This document shows, piece after piece, positions 45,980 through 58,903 of a stretch of DNA of 64,000 nt. A program made the translations under genes and the position numbers. Origin of the DNA: Selaginella tamariscina (lineage: Eukaryota; Streptophyta; Lycopodiopsida; Selaginellales; Selaginellaceae); contig PUQB01000279.1 of NCBI GenBank assembly GCA_003024785.1, positions 177,144 to 241,143 on the forward strand, written 5' to 3'. Numbering within the stretch: position 1 is the stretch's first letter; the number at the start of each line of letters is the position of its first letter. The notes under the pieces were generated by a model. That model ran no database searches and was not told the DNA's origin. It was given only the letters and a program-made list of their open reading frames with translations.

Positions 45980-47477
45980 GCGACGGATCATCAGTGGTCA
46001 CCTTGCCCAGACCGTCAAAGTTGCAGCTATTCCCCTCCTGCTCGCTGTCCTGGTAGTAACTGTTGAAAGCGTAGGACGCATTGCCATCGCTGCTGATGCC
46101 GTTGCAGGAACCCCCATACATGAGAGCAGTGCAGTCGGCGTGTTCGCATGCATAGGCCACGTTGGCCGCTAGCTTGGATTTATCGGCATTCGGATCTAGG
46201 ACGCACCACTTTTGCGGCAGGTATGTCACACCCTGTGCATTCACGAGGGTCCCCCCGGTGCCATGGAGATCGAGCTGGTACTTGGCCCGCCCGTCAAAGG
46301 TGTACATCCCCCAGTGACGCTCGAAATTCCCTGGTGCAATGCTCTTAGCGTCCTCGTCGGTGAGGGAGAACAAGTAGACTTCGAGAGGCTGGTTAGGAAG
46401 CAACGGAGTACCTTTGTTGATGTGACTCACCAAGCCTCTGTAGAATCTCTGAGCGTTGGCGATGTTTGCGTTGATGTCACCGTCGGTTGGCCAGCCAACT
46501 TCGCCCACCAGGATATTCATGTTGCCGAAACCGTTCTTCCTCAATGCATTCACCAGCAAGTCATAATTCGCATCGAACACGTTCGTGTAGACTAAGGCTC
46601 CGTCTTTAGTTGGCGGAGCGGTCCCATCGAAGAAAGCAAACTCCTTGGGAAAATTGGCGTTCTGTTGAAGGCTGAGGAACGGATAGAGGTTGATGGTGAA
46701 GGGGCACTGATTCTGTGCCAGAAATGACACAAGTTGCTCATCACATCCTGTATCTCGGGTCGAAACACTCCTGCCGACGGCATGTTTGTACCCCCGTCGC
46801 TAAGCACGTCCGCGTTGAGTGGTACAGTGACTTTGACTTGATCCGCCACCTTGTGCCGGACGAGAGCCTGTTGGATGTTGGTGGCTGCCGGTAAAGTGAC
46901 GTTCTGGAAGGTGCCGTTGTACGACCTCAAGAAAGGCTCGTTTCCTACAGCCACGTATCTACAGGCAATCCACAAATTAAATAGGAGTTCTTAAACAAAG
47001 TGTATATTTTCTGCTACTGACACACACGTATGCATATGAACAATTGCGTTAATTGACTACGTGGGGAGACGATGATGAACTGTTGGGTTGGTTGAACAGA
47101 AACATCTTACGTAAGACGCGAGGCACTTACCTGATTTTGACGCCCCCATCGAACATGAAGCGAGTGACATTTCGCTTGACCCATTTCTCAGCTGCAGAGG
47201 CACTGGATGCCATGGTTTGCAGCATATCATTAGGGATGGCTACCATGACCTCGATATCTGTACCAGCAAATGCCCTCACCTGATTGAAATCCGCATCGAA
47301 AAGCTTCGCCTTGGTTATACTGTTGGACTTGAGCAGGTTTGCAATCACCTTGGCGGGCAGGAGATGCGAGGCCATAGTGCCGTAGTTGACCCCAATCCCC
47401 GCCTGGCATTGCGGCAACAGAACCGCCATCGCCAGCAATCCGAAGAAGATGAGAACCATATTCCATGCGCGCTTCAT
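45885..47477 (-). CDS. GH17 beta-1,3-glucanase with CBM43 (X8) domain and GPI-type tail
   Basis: Glucan endo-1,3-beta-glucosidase expected at the outer plasma membrane or plasmodesmata, where it trims callose. A signal peptide (MKRAWNMVLIFFGLLAMAVL) precedes the mature start AGIGVNYGTMASHL. The GH17 barrel shows YVAVGNEPFL (acid/base Glu) and NILVGEVGWPTDGD (nucleophile Glu), then SLTDEDAKS and FERHWGMYTFDG. The X8/CBM43 domain runs from WCVLDPNADKSKLAANVAYA to a Cys-rich end (GSCNG, NSCNFDGLG, GGCKF). A hydrophobic C-terminus after APLVTPLVP fits GPI attachment. There is one intron between about 47134 and 46960. The frame breaks near 46741 (SNL/VSFLAQNQCPF); one more G restores it. A longer in-frame start exists at 47552 but would bury the signal peptide. 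Confidence 0.88.
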
Positions 47478-47737
47478 ACAAGGATGCCTGCCTGCCCGCC
47501 TGCCAAAAACAAGGAAGGCAACCGACAAGATCGGGCTCCCTACCTGCCCCACTAGGGCGAAACTTTGTTCAAGGTTTTGAAAACCATTGAACGGTAAGAT
47601 GAGCTGTCGCAGGTCCGCCGAAAATGCGGGGCCACGTCACTGCGGTGATGTGTCGGAAAAACGTCCAAAACGACGTAATACCGCCACCTGGACGACTGGG
47701 TGCGCTGGCGGTTGTTGAGTGAAAGTTCGTGAAACAA

Positions 47738-48544
47738 ATGAGCTATGGCGGAGGAGGGCGGTATTCTAGGGCATCTGAATCAGTGTTGGTGAAGCAATTG
47801 GCCTCAATCCACGCGGATGGTGACCACCTTTCACGTCGGCTCCACGACCTGCGATCTGCGGCTTCTGCTGCTAGTGCAACCGTGACAGCTTCTGCAGCTC
47901 TCTGCGGTGCACGTCCAAGCCCAAGTCGGTCCTGCGACGAGAACAACAACAGGGGTGGCGACAACATCAGCTGCACCAGCTCCTCGGTGCTGAGATCCTC
48001 CAAGCGGCATCATCGAGATTCTCTGCAAGAGGACGTTGTCAGACTCTGCAGCCTTACCAAGCTGCTCGCCGAAGAGAACGCACGCCTGCATTCCTTGAAC
48101 TCTAGCCTCGAGGCGGAGATTAGGGTGGCAATCCAGCAAGTGGAGAGGCTGCAACAGGAGAATGCTCTGCTGAGGGCAGATGGCCAGTCAAAAGGTGTTC
48201 AGTGGATGGGCTCTTCTGTGGTGCCGGGGATGTTACACATAGAAAAGCAGGTGGATTTACTTCACGGGGAGAGGCGTGAATTTGTGGAGTTAGAGCTCCA
48301 GAGGCTTGCAACGGACTTCGTACAGAGAGTGATCAAAATGGAAGATGAGGTTTTGCAAAACAGAACAAGAGAGGTTAAACAAGAAATCCAGCCACAAGAT
48401 GAAGAAGAAGAGCAGCAACAATTCCGATGCAGTGACGTGCTGAACTACGCTCTTCCTGCAGCAGCATTTTCTGGTGCACTGGCTGCCATAGTTGTCAGCA
48501 TTAGAGTTTCGGCAACATCCGCATCGAACCGGCAAATTCCGTAG
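47738..48544 (+). CDS. Tail-anchored coiled-coil protein, function unknown
   Basis: Intronless frame of 268 codons from ATG 47738. Residues about 1-110 are Ala/Ser/Arg-rich. A coiled coil follows (about 110-150: RLCSLTKLLAEENARLHSLN through VERLQQENALLRAD) and a second helical stretch (about 175-225, RREFVELELQRLATDF). An acidic Gln/Glu segment precedes one hydrophobic segment near the C-terminus (YALPAAAFSGALAAIVVSIR), leaving a short basic tail: a tail-anchor layout. I recognise no named family. Its start is about 260 bp from the glucanase start on the opposite strand. It ends 90 bp from the convergent MSH2 stop. Confidence 0.65.
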   Translation: MSYGGGGRYSRASESVLVKQLASIHADGDHLSRRLHDLRSAASAASATVTASAALCGARPSPSRSCDENNNRGGDNISCTSSSVLRSSKRHHRDSLQEDVVRLCSLTKLLAEENARLHSLNSSLEAEIRVAIQQVERLQQENALLRADGQSKGVQWMGSSVVPGMLHIEKQVDLLHGERREFVELELQRLATDFVQRVIKMEDEVLQNRTREVKQEIQPQDEEEEQQQFRCSDVLNYALPAAAFSGALAAIVVSIRVSATSASNRQIP

Positions 48545-48633
48545 AGATATCTCGTTGTCTCGTGCTTTCTTTCTATGTCAGATGAGATCATGTTCATGTT
48601 TATACACTAAATTACGCTGTGGAATTACGAAGA

Positions 48634-51600
48634 TCACAGAAAAGCAGCTTTCAGCTTGGACACGTGGCCCAGAGCTTGCTCCTCGCTCATCTGATCCAGT
48701 GGCAAAGCAGCAAATTCGTTGAGAAATTGCCAGCCTCTCTCCTCTTCACTACTTCTCTTTCGTTTGCCTCCCACACCCTCCTCCGTTGAGAAATCTTCAA
48801 GCTCAGCAGCCTTCTGTTTTGCTAGAGCAACCACGCATTCCGGAAAGCGGGCAAACTCGGCCACATGTATCCCAAAGCTTTGGTCGCACGGCCCTTCCTC
48901 CACCTGGCAAAAAGCAAAATCAGCTTGATGTGCATACGTGTGTTGTTAGCTACCTTATACAGCATGGTGAGCTTGCGCGAGTGCGGATCAATCTGCGCGC
49001 TGACATGGAAGTTGGCAATGCCAACCGATGGGCCTTGATGAGCAATTGTGGTGAGCTCGTGAAAGTGAGTCGCAAATAGAGTCGGTGCCCTTGTTACCTC
49101 TACTATGTGCTCACATATTGCCCAAGCCAGACCTGCATGAAACGGAAACGTTAACATTGACACACTCAGTATCCACAAATCATTCGTACCGAATCCGTCG
49201 TAAGTCGAGGTCCCCCGTCCAAGTTCATCAATTATTATAAGCGATGTGTCTCTCGCTGTTTTCAGTATTGCCGCTGTTTCCAGCATCTCTGCCATGAACG
49301 TCGACACGCCGCGCAGCTGTTAAGGGGAAAGGACAGAGCTCAGCACCCAACCGATAATTCAAGGAGAATACCACTAATCACCTGGCAATCTCCTGCACCA
49401 ACCCGAGCAAAAATGCAGCTTCGTATGCTTATCTCGGCGTGATCGCAGGGTACAAAACAGCCGACTTGAGCCATCAACACATTCACGCCAACCTGCTTCA
49501 TACAGTCGTCAAGTAGAGATTGAGGCACTAGCACAGCACGTACCTGCCGTATGAAAGTTGATTTCCCTCCCATGTTTGGTCCAGTGATAATCTGAAACCA
49601 ACTCTTACCCCGCAGCTGGAAATGGTGGATCAAAATGAGTATGAGAAAAAAACCGTCTGCAGGAAATCTTACCAGCCGGCAATCGTTGGGAATGAAGTTT
49701 ACATCGTCCTGTGCCTCAACGCAGGGATGCCTACTTCCTTCCAAGATGATATGACCCTCGTCCTGTCAAAGACGGATCAGCAACAAGTATTCATGTCGTG
49801 TCTTCATACCTGGCGAGTAATGATTGGCCTCACGTAAGGTAAAGGGCTACTGACAGTTAAATCAGCGAAGCTGGAAAGCACATCCAGTTCCGAGAGGAGG
49901 TTGGCAGCACCGTTAAAGACCTGCAAGGTCCACGTTAGCTAGGCTGGTCATAAAGCTTAACAATCTGAGACCTCAACAAAACTTTGCGCCACGTCGGCCA
50001 CCCTCTTCACAAGGTCTTTCTGCATACTAGTATATTCTTCGGTCAAGTTTCCGTATCTTTCACTGAGCTTCCGGAGCTTGGAGTTGGTGAACTTGATTCC
50101 GTCTTTCCGAGTTTCCAACGTGATATACTGCACTGTAAGCTTCTTGCGAACCTTTGGTTCTTCCTTCTTCGTGATCCTGAAGACATGTCCCCACTGAGAG
50201 GTCTTATCCAGCTTGAGCGACTTATCAGCTGGAAGATCCAAGTCGTTGGCAGCTTGCTGGTGAACCTGACGGATTTCTTCCTCCACAGCTTCACGGTCGG
50301 CTTTAATAGTCTGCAGGCTGCTATCATATGACGCTGAGACAATGTATTCACCGTTCTTTATCTGCTCTAGGTCGATAGCATTCTCTATGAGTGAGTCATA
50401 TTTCCCAAGGTGGTCGGCGCTGCTCCACACTCTCAACGGGGTTCCATATCTTTCGTCTAGAGCAGATGCAAATTCACCTTCGTACCGCTCGAGCGCTGCT
50501 TTGATGACAGATAGCCGAACACTTACCTGCACAGAAAGCAGATACTCAAAGTGTCAAGCAACCGAACAGGTGGAAGTCCCAACCTGAAAAAGCTTCACCA
50601 AATCTTGCAAGGTTGCCTTTGACCTCTCTATCTTCCGAGTCAAACGCTCAATGTCAGGCACCCGTTTTAAGCAATGCCTCACTTCCTCCCTTAACTCCGC
50701 ATTCTCCACGAACATCTGAACCACGTCGTGTCTTTGTTTAATCTCGTCGATGTTAAGCAGCGGCTGCTTCAACCACCTGTTCAGCAGCCTCTTCCCCATT
50801 CCGGCCGTGCAAGTCCGGTTCATAAGCCCGAAGAGGCTGAAGTTCTTGTTGGCGTCGCTCTTTGACTCGAGGACATTGAGAGCACGCAAGGCAGCTGCGT
50901 CTAGCCGCATATACCTGTCAAGGCTGTATTGCTGCAGATTGTACTTGCCATGATTGCTGTCATCCCCGAAGATATCGGTATAGGCCAGCAACGCAGAAAC
51001 TGCAGCCGAAGCAACCTCGTGCTTGGCAACGAGTTCCCGGAGTTCCTCAACAGATGCACTCTTCACTAACCTGCTCAGGTCCTGCTCCACGTCTCTTAAC
51101 TTGAACTCCATCTTTTTCTTCTCGGTCACCAGCACATTGCACTTCTTCATTACGTCTCGAAGCCTCCGACCCTCTATGGACTTCCCCGTCTCAATTGGAA
51201 GAACGCATTCACGGCAGCCAAGAGCTAACACAGCTGACTCCAAATTCGTGTATTGGTCATCGTCCAGGAACTCTAGAACCCCCAAAGTTCTCCTAGTCAT
51301 GTCGGTGAAAGCTATGCCAACGAGCTGCTCTTGGTCCCGCGTGACTGTTAAAACCGATATTACCACTGGTGTGTCGTGCATCTCATTACTCGAGAACAGA
51401 ATATCTTCGAAGCTTTGTATCTTTCCAGGTGTTGCGGATTTCACCAGCTTCCAGTAGGAGCCGCTTCCTTCGTACAACTCGACAGTGTGCTCGGTCTTCT
51501 CCAGGAGCAAGTCCCGCGTGATAGCTTCGAACATGCTCTTGCTGATGCTTACGCTGGACAGACCTTCGGAACCAGATCCTAATTGTCGCAGGGCACTCGT

Positions 51601-51939
51601 GGTTTTATATAAACCCTCGCAATGAGAGTCGCATTGTCCCATGAGCGGTGTAATAGTCCTGCAACCAAGAGCATGAAAGGAACGCAGCAGACAGCGATAA
51701 ATTGATCTTACCCGACGATCGAAGAAGCGAACAGAATGGTCCTGTCATGGGTCTCGTCAAACTCATAAAGAAAAGAAGAAGAATGTACAAACCTCTGGTA
51801 GCTTCCGGAAGAACTTGATGAAACCCTGCGCTTGTTTGGCATCTGTGAATGGAGGAAAGTAGATTAACAGCCAAATCACACGTAAGGCCAACGCACCTAG
51901 CTTGAGCTCGGGAAGCTTGGGCTCCGCCAGGTCCTCCAT
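48634..51939 (-). CDS. MSH2: DNA mismatch repair protein MSH2
   Basis: MutS homologue that pairs with MSH3, MSH6 or MSH7 to detect mismatches in the nucleus. The start ATG at 51937-51939 gives [14 protein letters not shown], followed by small exons [20 protein letters not shown] and DYYTAHG (mismatch-binding domain). A long exon (50554-51640) covers connector and lever domains, including [20 protein letters not shown] and [20 protein letters not shown]. The ATPase has Walker [17 protein letters not shown] near 49570 and Walker B/signature [16 protein letters not shown] near 49210, then [10 protein letters not shown]. It ends [12 protein letters not shown]. Length and order match plant MSH2. 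Near 51604-51640 the reading between TAHG and [11 protein letters not shown] changes frame twice; removing one TA from TATATA at 51604-51611 and a one-base change near 51636 would repair it. Confidence 0.92.
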
Positions 51940-52378
51940 ACCCTCCGCTTCCTGACCTAGGTATTAGGGTTCTGCTCCCAATTAGGGTTCTGCTCCCATT
52001 TCAAAATCCGTGGGTGATCTGAAATCTACAAAGACTCTTCAGTCGTTTCGGACGAAGATCAAGACATGAACACGCGCCCATTCGCCTTCAGTTGTCAGGT
52101 AAGCACCTCTGTGAGAAAACAAGCTGCCCGAGCCGTAGTGCTGCGGGCGATGAGAACCTTGTGAAAAACAAGCAGCGTCAGTCATTCACGCCGTATCAGA
52201 CACTTATAAGATTCCCTTCCTTGGCCATCAGTTCTCTGGTCAGAGTTCCTCGCTTTTGGAAGGGCCTGTCTCGCGTACAATATAAAATATTAACCATTAC
52301 ACGTTATACATGTTGTACTGTAAAATAACTAATGTATATAAGTGTAAAATAACTAATGTATATATGGTAAAGTTATTA
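51940..52378. other. MSH2 upstream region
   Basis: Contains two overlapping copies of attagggttctgctccca (51964-52000), likely MSH2 5' UTR or promoter, then sequence without a recognised feature up to the retroelement. Confidence 0.4.
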
Positions 52379-52585
52379 TGTAATGTTCTATGGTATATGC
52401 AATACATATGCCACATAGATTCTGCCATATAGGTGCCATGTGGCACTAGGATTTACTTAATATTAGGCACACTAATTTGGGTGCTAGCCAGGATTCATAT
52501 GGCACCAGGTGTGCTAACCTTGGCATATACATTGCCTTGTATAAGTCAGACCTAATCGAATCTTATTTAATATTCACATCTTTCT
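52379..52585 (+). repeat. 5' LTR (approximate limits)
   Basis: Shares cacatagattctgccat, aggatttactta, aggcacactaatttgggtgc and tgtataagtca with 56756-57055 in the same order. It lacks the internal duplications of the 3' copy. The primer-binding site is not clear. Confidence 0.6.
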
Positions 52586-55500
52586 AATTGGTGGAGATGT
52601 TGGGCAATTTTTTTAAGATTTAGCTTTTTGTGTTTTTCTTTGTCTTCCTCTCTCATTATTATTGTTTGCCATGGCAAACAAAGAAAGGTGATAAAGGTGA
52701 TTGCAATTGTTTAATGTGAACATGGCGAATCAAATTACTCTCCTGTAGAAAATTCACTAAAGTATGCAATAGAGTGTTAATTCACACCTTTTGGTTTTGA
52801 ATCCACATGTTTGTCCAGAGTTCTTCAAGAAGAAAGTTGAAGTGGATGTGTACCATTGGTGGGAACACTTTCAGGGAATTGTTAATTATCATAAATGGTT
52901 TGAATTTTAGTGGTTGCGAGAGTTCCCAATGTGTCTATAAGGACTTGCTTTGCAATGATATAATGATGTCCTTGTTCTTGACCAACAAGATTGAAACATT
53001 TATCCCAGTGATTTAAACAAGCTTTTGGTAAGCCCAAGGATTCCGTTGTAGCTTTTTGTGAGTTTCATGACTTGAAACAGGTGTTAAGAGAGACCGTTCA
53101 ACGATTTAAGATTAAGTTCTGGAACTTGGTTAATTGTGCAGATTCGAGTATAACAGAACGTGTATGGTTGAGCTTGTTGTGGCCGGTTCTTCGCCCTAAT
53201 TTGGCTGGTTTGGTGGAGGGATTTGGTCCCTCAACTATGGAGGAGGCCTTAAGGATTGCTCAACGATTCAAGAACTTGTTGGGAGCATCACAACATATGT
53301 ATCATGTATTAACACCTTCTTCAACATCGATCCTATCTTGATGGAAGTGGGTGCTATCTAGATGGAGAACAAGTCCTTAGGGTTGAGGCCAATTTGCTGG
53401 TCATGTGGTTATGGTCGTGGGTGGAACATTTAGTGTGGAACATTCAGTGCTACAAGTGCCGAGGTTGGGGACATGTTACAAGGGCATGTGCAAATCGACA
53501 TCAAGTAGCCACTATTGAGACTGCGGAAGATGCTTCCTCACAAGGAGTAGTGCATGGGGTGTTAGAGGACTCATGCATTAGGTACATTGCATCACTTTTG
53601 AAGAATTTGACTCCTACGCATAGTCAACACTTCTTTGAGGCACCTTTATTCTTTTATGCTTATGTGGGCATAGGGGTCCCGATTGAGTTGCCGAACACCA
53701 AGAGTTTTATGTTTCTGTTCTTAGGTGTGGTGAAAGGAACTCCTATTTCGGTCTTGGTGGATTTTGGATATGGTATATCTTTCATTAATCGATCAGTAGT
53801 TAACTCTACACTTGCACACAGTACCTACCGAGCAGACTTTGAAGGTAGTAATTACTAATAAGAAGTTCTTTGCTCGATCACATCAAATTACACATGTGTC
53901 TATAGTGTTAAAAGGATATTATCATATACTTTGTTGCGGGTGATGTCGAGCCAAGTCCATGACATCATCTTAGGTGTTAATTGGCTTCATGTAGTCAAGG
54001 CGAGATGTGATTTTGAAACATGCACGCTCTTTATCCCAGGATGCTCTCCATTACGGGCTACATGACATGCACCACATGGCATGGCGGCAACGTTGAAGGG
54101 TGTTGTGATGCCTAAGAAGAGCCTTCTCTAGAGCAACGAGCCAAGGACATCAAGGAGTAATTGGCGAGGTATTTGAAGCTATTCAAACTCATTGTAGGAG
54201 CTGTGAATCCCATGTTGGCTATTCGGCATTACATCCCAACTGCTACAACTTGCCCGATTAGGGTGGGGCACATGTGATGTTCTCCGAAGGAGACCTAGTT
54301 GCAAAGCCAAATGGGACTACATATTTCACTATCGACTTCCAGCCATTAAATGATGTTTCTATTTCAAATTCGTATCCACTACCAAAGGTGAATGATCTAG
54401 CCGATGCGTTGGAAAACAATCAGTACTTCACTATCCTCTTTCAGCTACTGGCAGATCCTTCTGGCTCTTGAAGTTGTAGCAAAGACAACATTTGAACACC
54501 ATTAACTTGTACAAATTTATTGTTATGCCATTTGGATTGATTGGGGCCCCAACAACCTTCCAGCGGATGATGGACGAACTATTGGAGGGTTTGGAAGAAT
54601 TTGCACATGCGTATATTGATGACCTTCTGATTCACTTTGTTACGTGAGAGGAGCACCTTCAGCAGTTAGAATAGATCTTGTAGTGATTAGTGCAATACAG
54701 GATGAAGTTAAAAGAGAAGAAGTGCAAGTTCAAATGTACCTCCCTAAAGTACTTAGGGATTCATCATCACGGTGGAGGGTGTGAAGGCGGATCCCGAGAA
54801 GACCCTGGCTATACAAGAATTTCCTACTCTTGAGTCAATGGTTGAGTTGCAACGTTTTTTGGGGAAGGCAACATACCTGGCGGGTTTATTTGCGATTCTC
54901 AGATCTAATAGCCCCATTGCGAGGATTGTTAAAATAAGGAGCTCGGTTCCTATGGTCCAAGAAGTGTCAAAAGGCGTTCAAGGACGCTAAGGCACTGTTG
55001 GGGTCTCCACCTTTGTTGCGATATTTGGACTTCAACAAATCCTTTATTCTTCGGACTGATTTTTCAAATGTGGGGTTGGGAGCAAATCTGCTGCATGAGA
55101 CTTTCAATGGATAACGATACCCAATCGCTTATGCAAGCCAAAGCCTTAGTAATGTAAAGAAAAACTATTTCACCACAAATAAGGAATGCTTGATAGTCAT
55201 ATAGGCCTTTTAGAAATTCCATATATATTTACATGGCTCCAATACGTTGTTGAAAATTGATTATGCTGTAGTCAATTGAATCATGAAGAGGAATAATGTG
55301 ATGGGAGACTTGCATGTTAGGCTTTGATTCTGCAAGGGTATTAATTTTGAGTTGTTGATCGGCCAGGATCTAGCATGGCAAATGTGAACGCATTATCTCG
55401 AGCTCTTGTGGCAGTGGTGGCACATGTGGCATTGTTGTAGGACGCCCTCCTCGATCGCGCCCTTTCTAAGCAGGAAGACATCGTAGAGGCCCAAAAGGTG

Positions 55501-56755
55501 GAGCCATGAATCAAGAGGTTGCGTGAAGTCTTGAGTGGTGATGTACCATGCGAGAATCTTAACTTTCATACATACGCATGGTCATTTAAATTAATGGATG
55601 ACATGCTTGTGTTTGCTGAAGACGATTCCAAGTGTCGTGTGGTGGCACCACCAGTTTACATTAATTCCTAGTTATAGTTCTTTCATGACAACTCGATGTC
55701 CAGACACATAGGATTTCAATGATGCCTTGAAAGGATTCGGTAGCACTTGTATTGGCCTCGATTGCAGTAAGACTTGCATGAGTACATTCATATGTGTTTG
55801 GAGTATCAACGACATAACGTGTCCACACTTCCTCTTCCTGCAACTTTGGAGCCAATTCGAGTTTCTCGCCCCTTTGAGTTGGTAGCTTATTACATCATGG
55901 GGCTGTTTTATGTGTCGCAATTTCGTAATTGATACATCATCGTGTGCTCTAATTACTTAACTCGATGGGTATAAGTGTGTGCTTTGTTGAACGTTACATA
56001 AACTTCTATCATCAAGTTCTTGCTAGCTCAAGTGGTGCTGAGGCATAGTTACCCCAAACGAATTTTAACAAATCAAGGATCGAGTCCGACAGTAGAAGCA
56101 ATAGCTTTGTTGATGCAACGGTTGCAAATTCGATAACTTTTGCCTCAATTTATCATCCTGAAACTGGTGGTTTGGTGGAATGGTTAAACAGAACTTTCAA
56201 AGCCATGCTCACCAAGTACATAAGCCATGACCATACGAATTGGAATATGTGGCTTCCATATCTTTAGTTCGCTTATTTCAACCCCTCACAAGTCAACAGG
56301 GATTTCCCAATTTAAAGCTTTGTATGGTTGTGAACCCGTGTTGGCATCACTCCTCAAGAGGCACAGTATATGGATGGGCGTATGTGGTTAGAGCATTTGA
56401 CTCAAGTCCTTCCTCTGTTGTATCTTAAGGTGGAAACATTTAGCCCAGGTGCAAAAGTATCAGTGTCTCACTTATAATCAACAACATTAAACACCACCTC
56501 AATATCAAGTGGGAGATTTGGTTCTCGTTAAGTTTTCGAGGCTAGGGGATCAAACACACATAGCAGGGCATGGGTTGGACCATGGAGTGTTAAAGAACAA
56601 TTGAGGACGTAAATATATCGCTTGAAGCGTTGTGATGGCGTTTGGGAATCATAACATGTTGCACATGTGTGTTGGCTATTATTGTTCCACTAGTGGACAC
56701 TCATCCAGGGAGGAGAACAACCTTGATAGGCAGACATTAAGTTTTAAGAAGGGGA

Positions 56756-57055
56756 TGATGCAAGGTTCCATGATATATATGTCACATAGATTCTGCCATG
56801 TAGGCACCATGTGGCATTAGGATTTACTTAGCGCCATGTGGCTCTAGGATTTGCTTAGCACCAGGCACACTAATTTGGGCACCAACTAATTTAGGCACCA
56901 AGATTTACTTGACACTAGGCACACTAATTTGGGCGCCAACTAATCTAAGCACCAAGATTTACTTGGCACCAGGTGCACTAATCCTAGCATGGGCAGTTAG
57001 TATGAATGCTTTGTATAAGTCATACTCAAATTATATTTGGTATTTACATCTCTCT
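56756..57055 (+). repeat. 3' LTR with internal duplications (approximate limits)
   Basis: Starts TGATGCAAGG after the polypurine stretch. It is about 90 bp longer than the 5' LTR because a unit of roughly 58 bp (aggcacactaatttgggcrccaactaat... in part) is repeated near 56868, 56923 and, partly, 56975. Confidence 0.6.
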
Positions 57056-58903
57056 TATGTTTAAGACAATTTAAATATGGTAAAAGATATATTTTTCTTT
57101 TGTATATATAAATCTTGATTTGAATAAAAATTATTTCAAATTTATTGTTTTTTTATGTATTTATTGTATATTGTCTTAAGGTCCTTATATTGTTGGAGAT
57201 GTCGAGTAGTATGTCAAAAAAAAAACTATTAATTTAACATGATATAAGTATTATTAATTTCTGACTATTTTTATAGTATGTTATGTAATGAATTTTTATT
57301 ATCTTTATAATATGTTATATTGTTGTTTTTCGTTACTCTTGTGGTATATTATTGGTTTTTTTATCTTTGTGATATACCTTAATATTATATTATATTGTTT
57401 TCATGATTTGTACTAATATTGGTTGTTGGTTTTTGTCACTCTTGTAGTGTATGTGTTGTTGATTTTTGCTGCATTTGTAATATGTTGTGTTATTAATTTT
57501 GATTGTCCTTTAATATATTATTGTTAATTATTGTTACTTTTATAACATGTTATTATTGATTTATAATTTGTTTTTATTATATTGATTTCGAGTTACCTTT
57601 ATGGTATTTAATAAAAATGAAGAAAGAAAAAATTTCACATGAAAGATGATAAAGTACAAAGAATGATAAAGATTTCATTATCAAGCAATATGAATCTGTT
57701 TAAATAAAATTTATTGTAAAGAATAAAAGTTATAAATGCATATATTAAGCTTTTGTACGAGTCAATCGAGAATGAATGTTGTTTTATTGAGATCAAATGA
57801 GAAAATAGTGGATTTAAGATTTTAAAGTAATTTATATATATTATATGAAACTAACAAATTTTAAAGAGTTTTTATGTTATAAAGAAATATTATTTTTTTT
57901 CACAAAATACTTGAAGTATTAAAATCCATCCTTGACACCAAAAAATTTGTTTAAAAGGCCTAAAAATAATATTACCAAGTTTATAGTATTATGGTTTTAT
58001 GTTATGTAGTTGAAGATTTTTTATTTTTTCCTATACACGAAAGAGAGTAATGTAAGATAACTACATTAAATATATAGGTTACTTCAGTAAGTATAAATAT
58101 AATATAAATAAAGTATACAAAGGTTAACCGTATATATTTACACCTATATTTAGTTTAAAACAATTTAAATATGATAAGGAATATGCCTTTTTTTGTGTAT
58201 ATATATATATATGTTCACTTGGTTATCCCAAACTTATTGTCTTTATTATATGTTGTCCCGGTTACATTATTATATGCTTTAATTATGTTTATATATTATT
58301 TATATACATATTGAAAAGAAACGTTGTCTTGTTTAGTGACTAGACATGGTAATTAGAATGTTCTCTTTTTCTTTTTCTAGAATGTTGAAATATTTGATTG
58401 GAAGTTCACACTAAGCAATTTCATATTTTCATTATACGCATCTTGTGAGTGTCAACACCCTTGGATTCTTAGGATTGCATAATATCTTATTAAAAGTAAG
58501 AAATTAGATTTAATATGTAAGAATTTTACAGAGAAAATAAAATTAAAACATAAATATAAACAAATTTTTAATGTAGTATTCGGAAAAATGATGTTATGCC
58601 ATGCATGCAAATAATGTGTGTACGCATGCATGTGTATGTCAACATTTTTATTATCTTGTAATTATAGTTATTTACAAATAAATTAATAATACATTATCTT
58701 TTTATTTTAATATATATATATTTTTTATAATAATAATAAATTTCAAGCCAAATCAGTATCTTATATTGCCATGACCTCATTTGCTTCAAGCGAGTTGCCT
58801 TATATATATATATATATAGCCGGAAAAATAAGGGATAAGTATGCTATCTAGAGCCTTGTACCAACATTCTACTTGACAAGTCGTACGTTTACAAGATATA
58901 TAG
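57056..58903. other. AT-rich intergenic region
   Basis: Very AT-rich, with poly-T and (TA)n tracts (58198-58211, 58800-58818) and a series of imperfect repeats of tattgttgatttttgttac-like words (57250-57560). No gene recognised. The last 100 bp is probably the 3' UTR of the receptor kinase. Confidence 0.5.

Larger units (their letters stand above)
52379..57055 (+). mobile_element. Decayed Ty3/gypsy LTR retrotransposon
   Basis: Flanked by related direct repeats (about 52379-52585 and 56756-57055). Inside, in order and broken by many stops: a gag capsid relic (53090-53290, RFKIKFWNLVNCADSSITE), a CCHC zinc knuckle (CYKCRGWGHVTRACANRH, 53440), a protease relic with VLVDFGYGISFINRS where the catalytic D-S/T-G is changed (53750), reverse transcriptase (YFTIDFQPLNDVSI near 54320, APTTFQRMMDELLEGL near 54550, AYIDDLLIH near 54610), RNase H (55020-55250) and integrase relics (55850-56250). 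A purine-rich stretch (taagaagggga, 56745-56755) just before the 3' LTR fits a polypurine tract. Inactive. Confidence 0.85.

Noticed and set aside
47478-47552. Upstream in-frame start of the glucanase (25 extra residues)
   Set aside because: The downstream Met is followed directly by a good signal peptide, which the longer start would make internal.
50984-51582. Long plus-strand frames opposite MSH2 and other exons
   Set aside because: Antisense shadows of conserved coding sequence; the minus-strand reading has family motifs.
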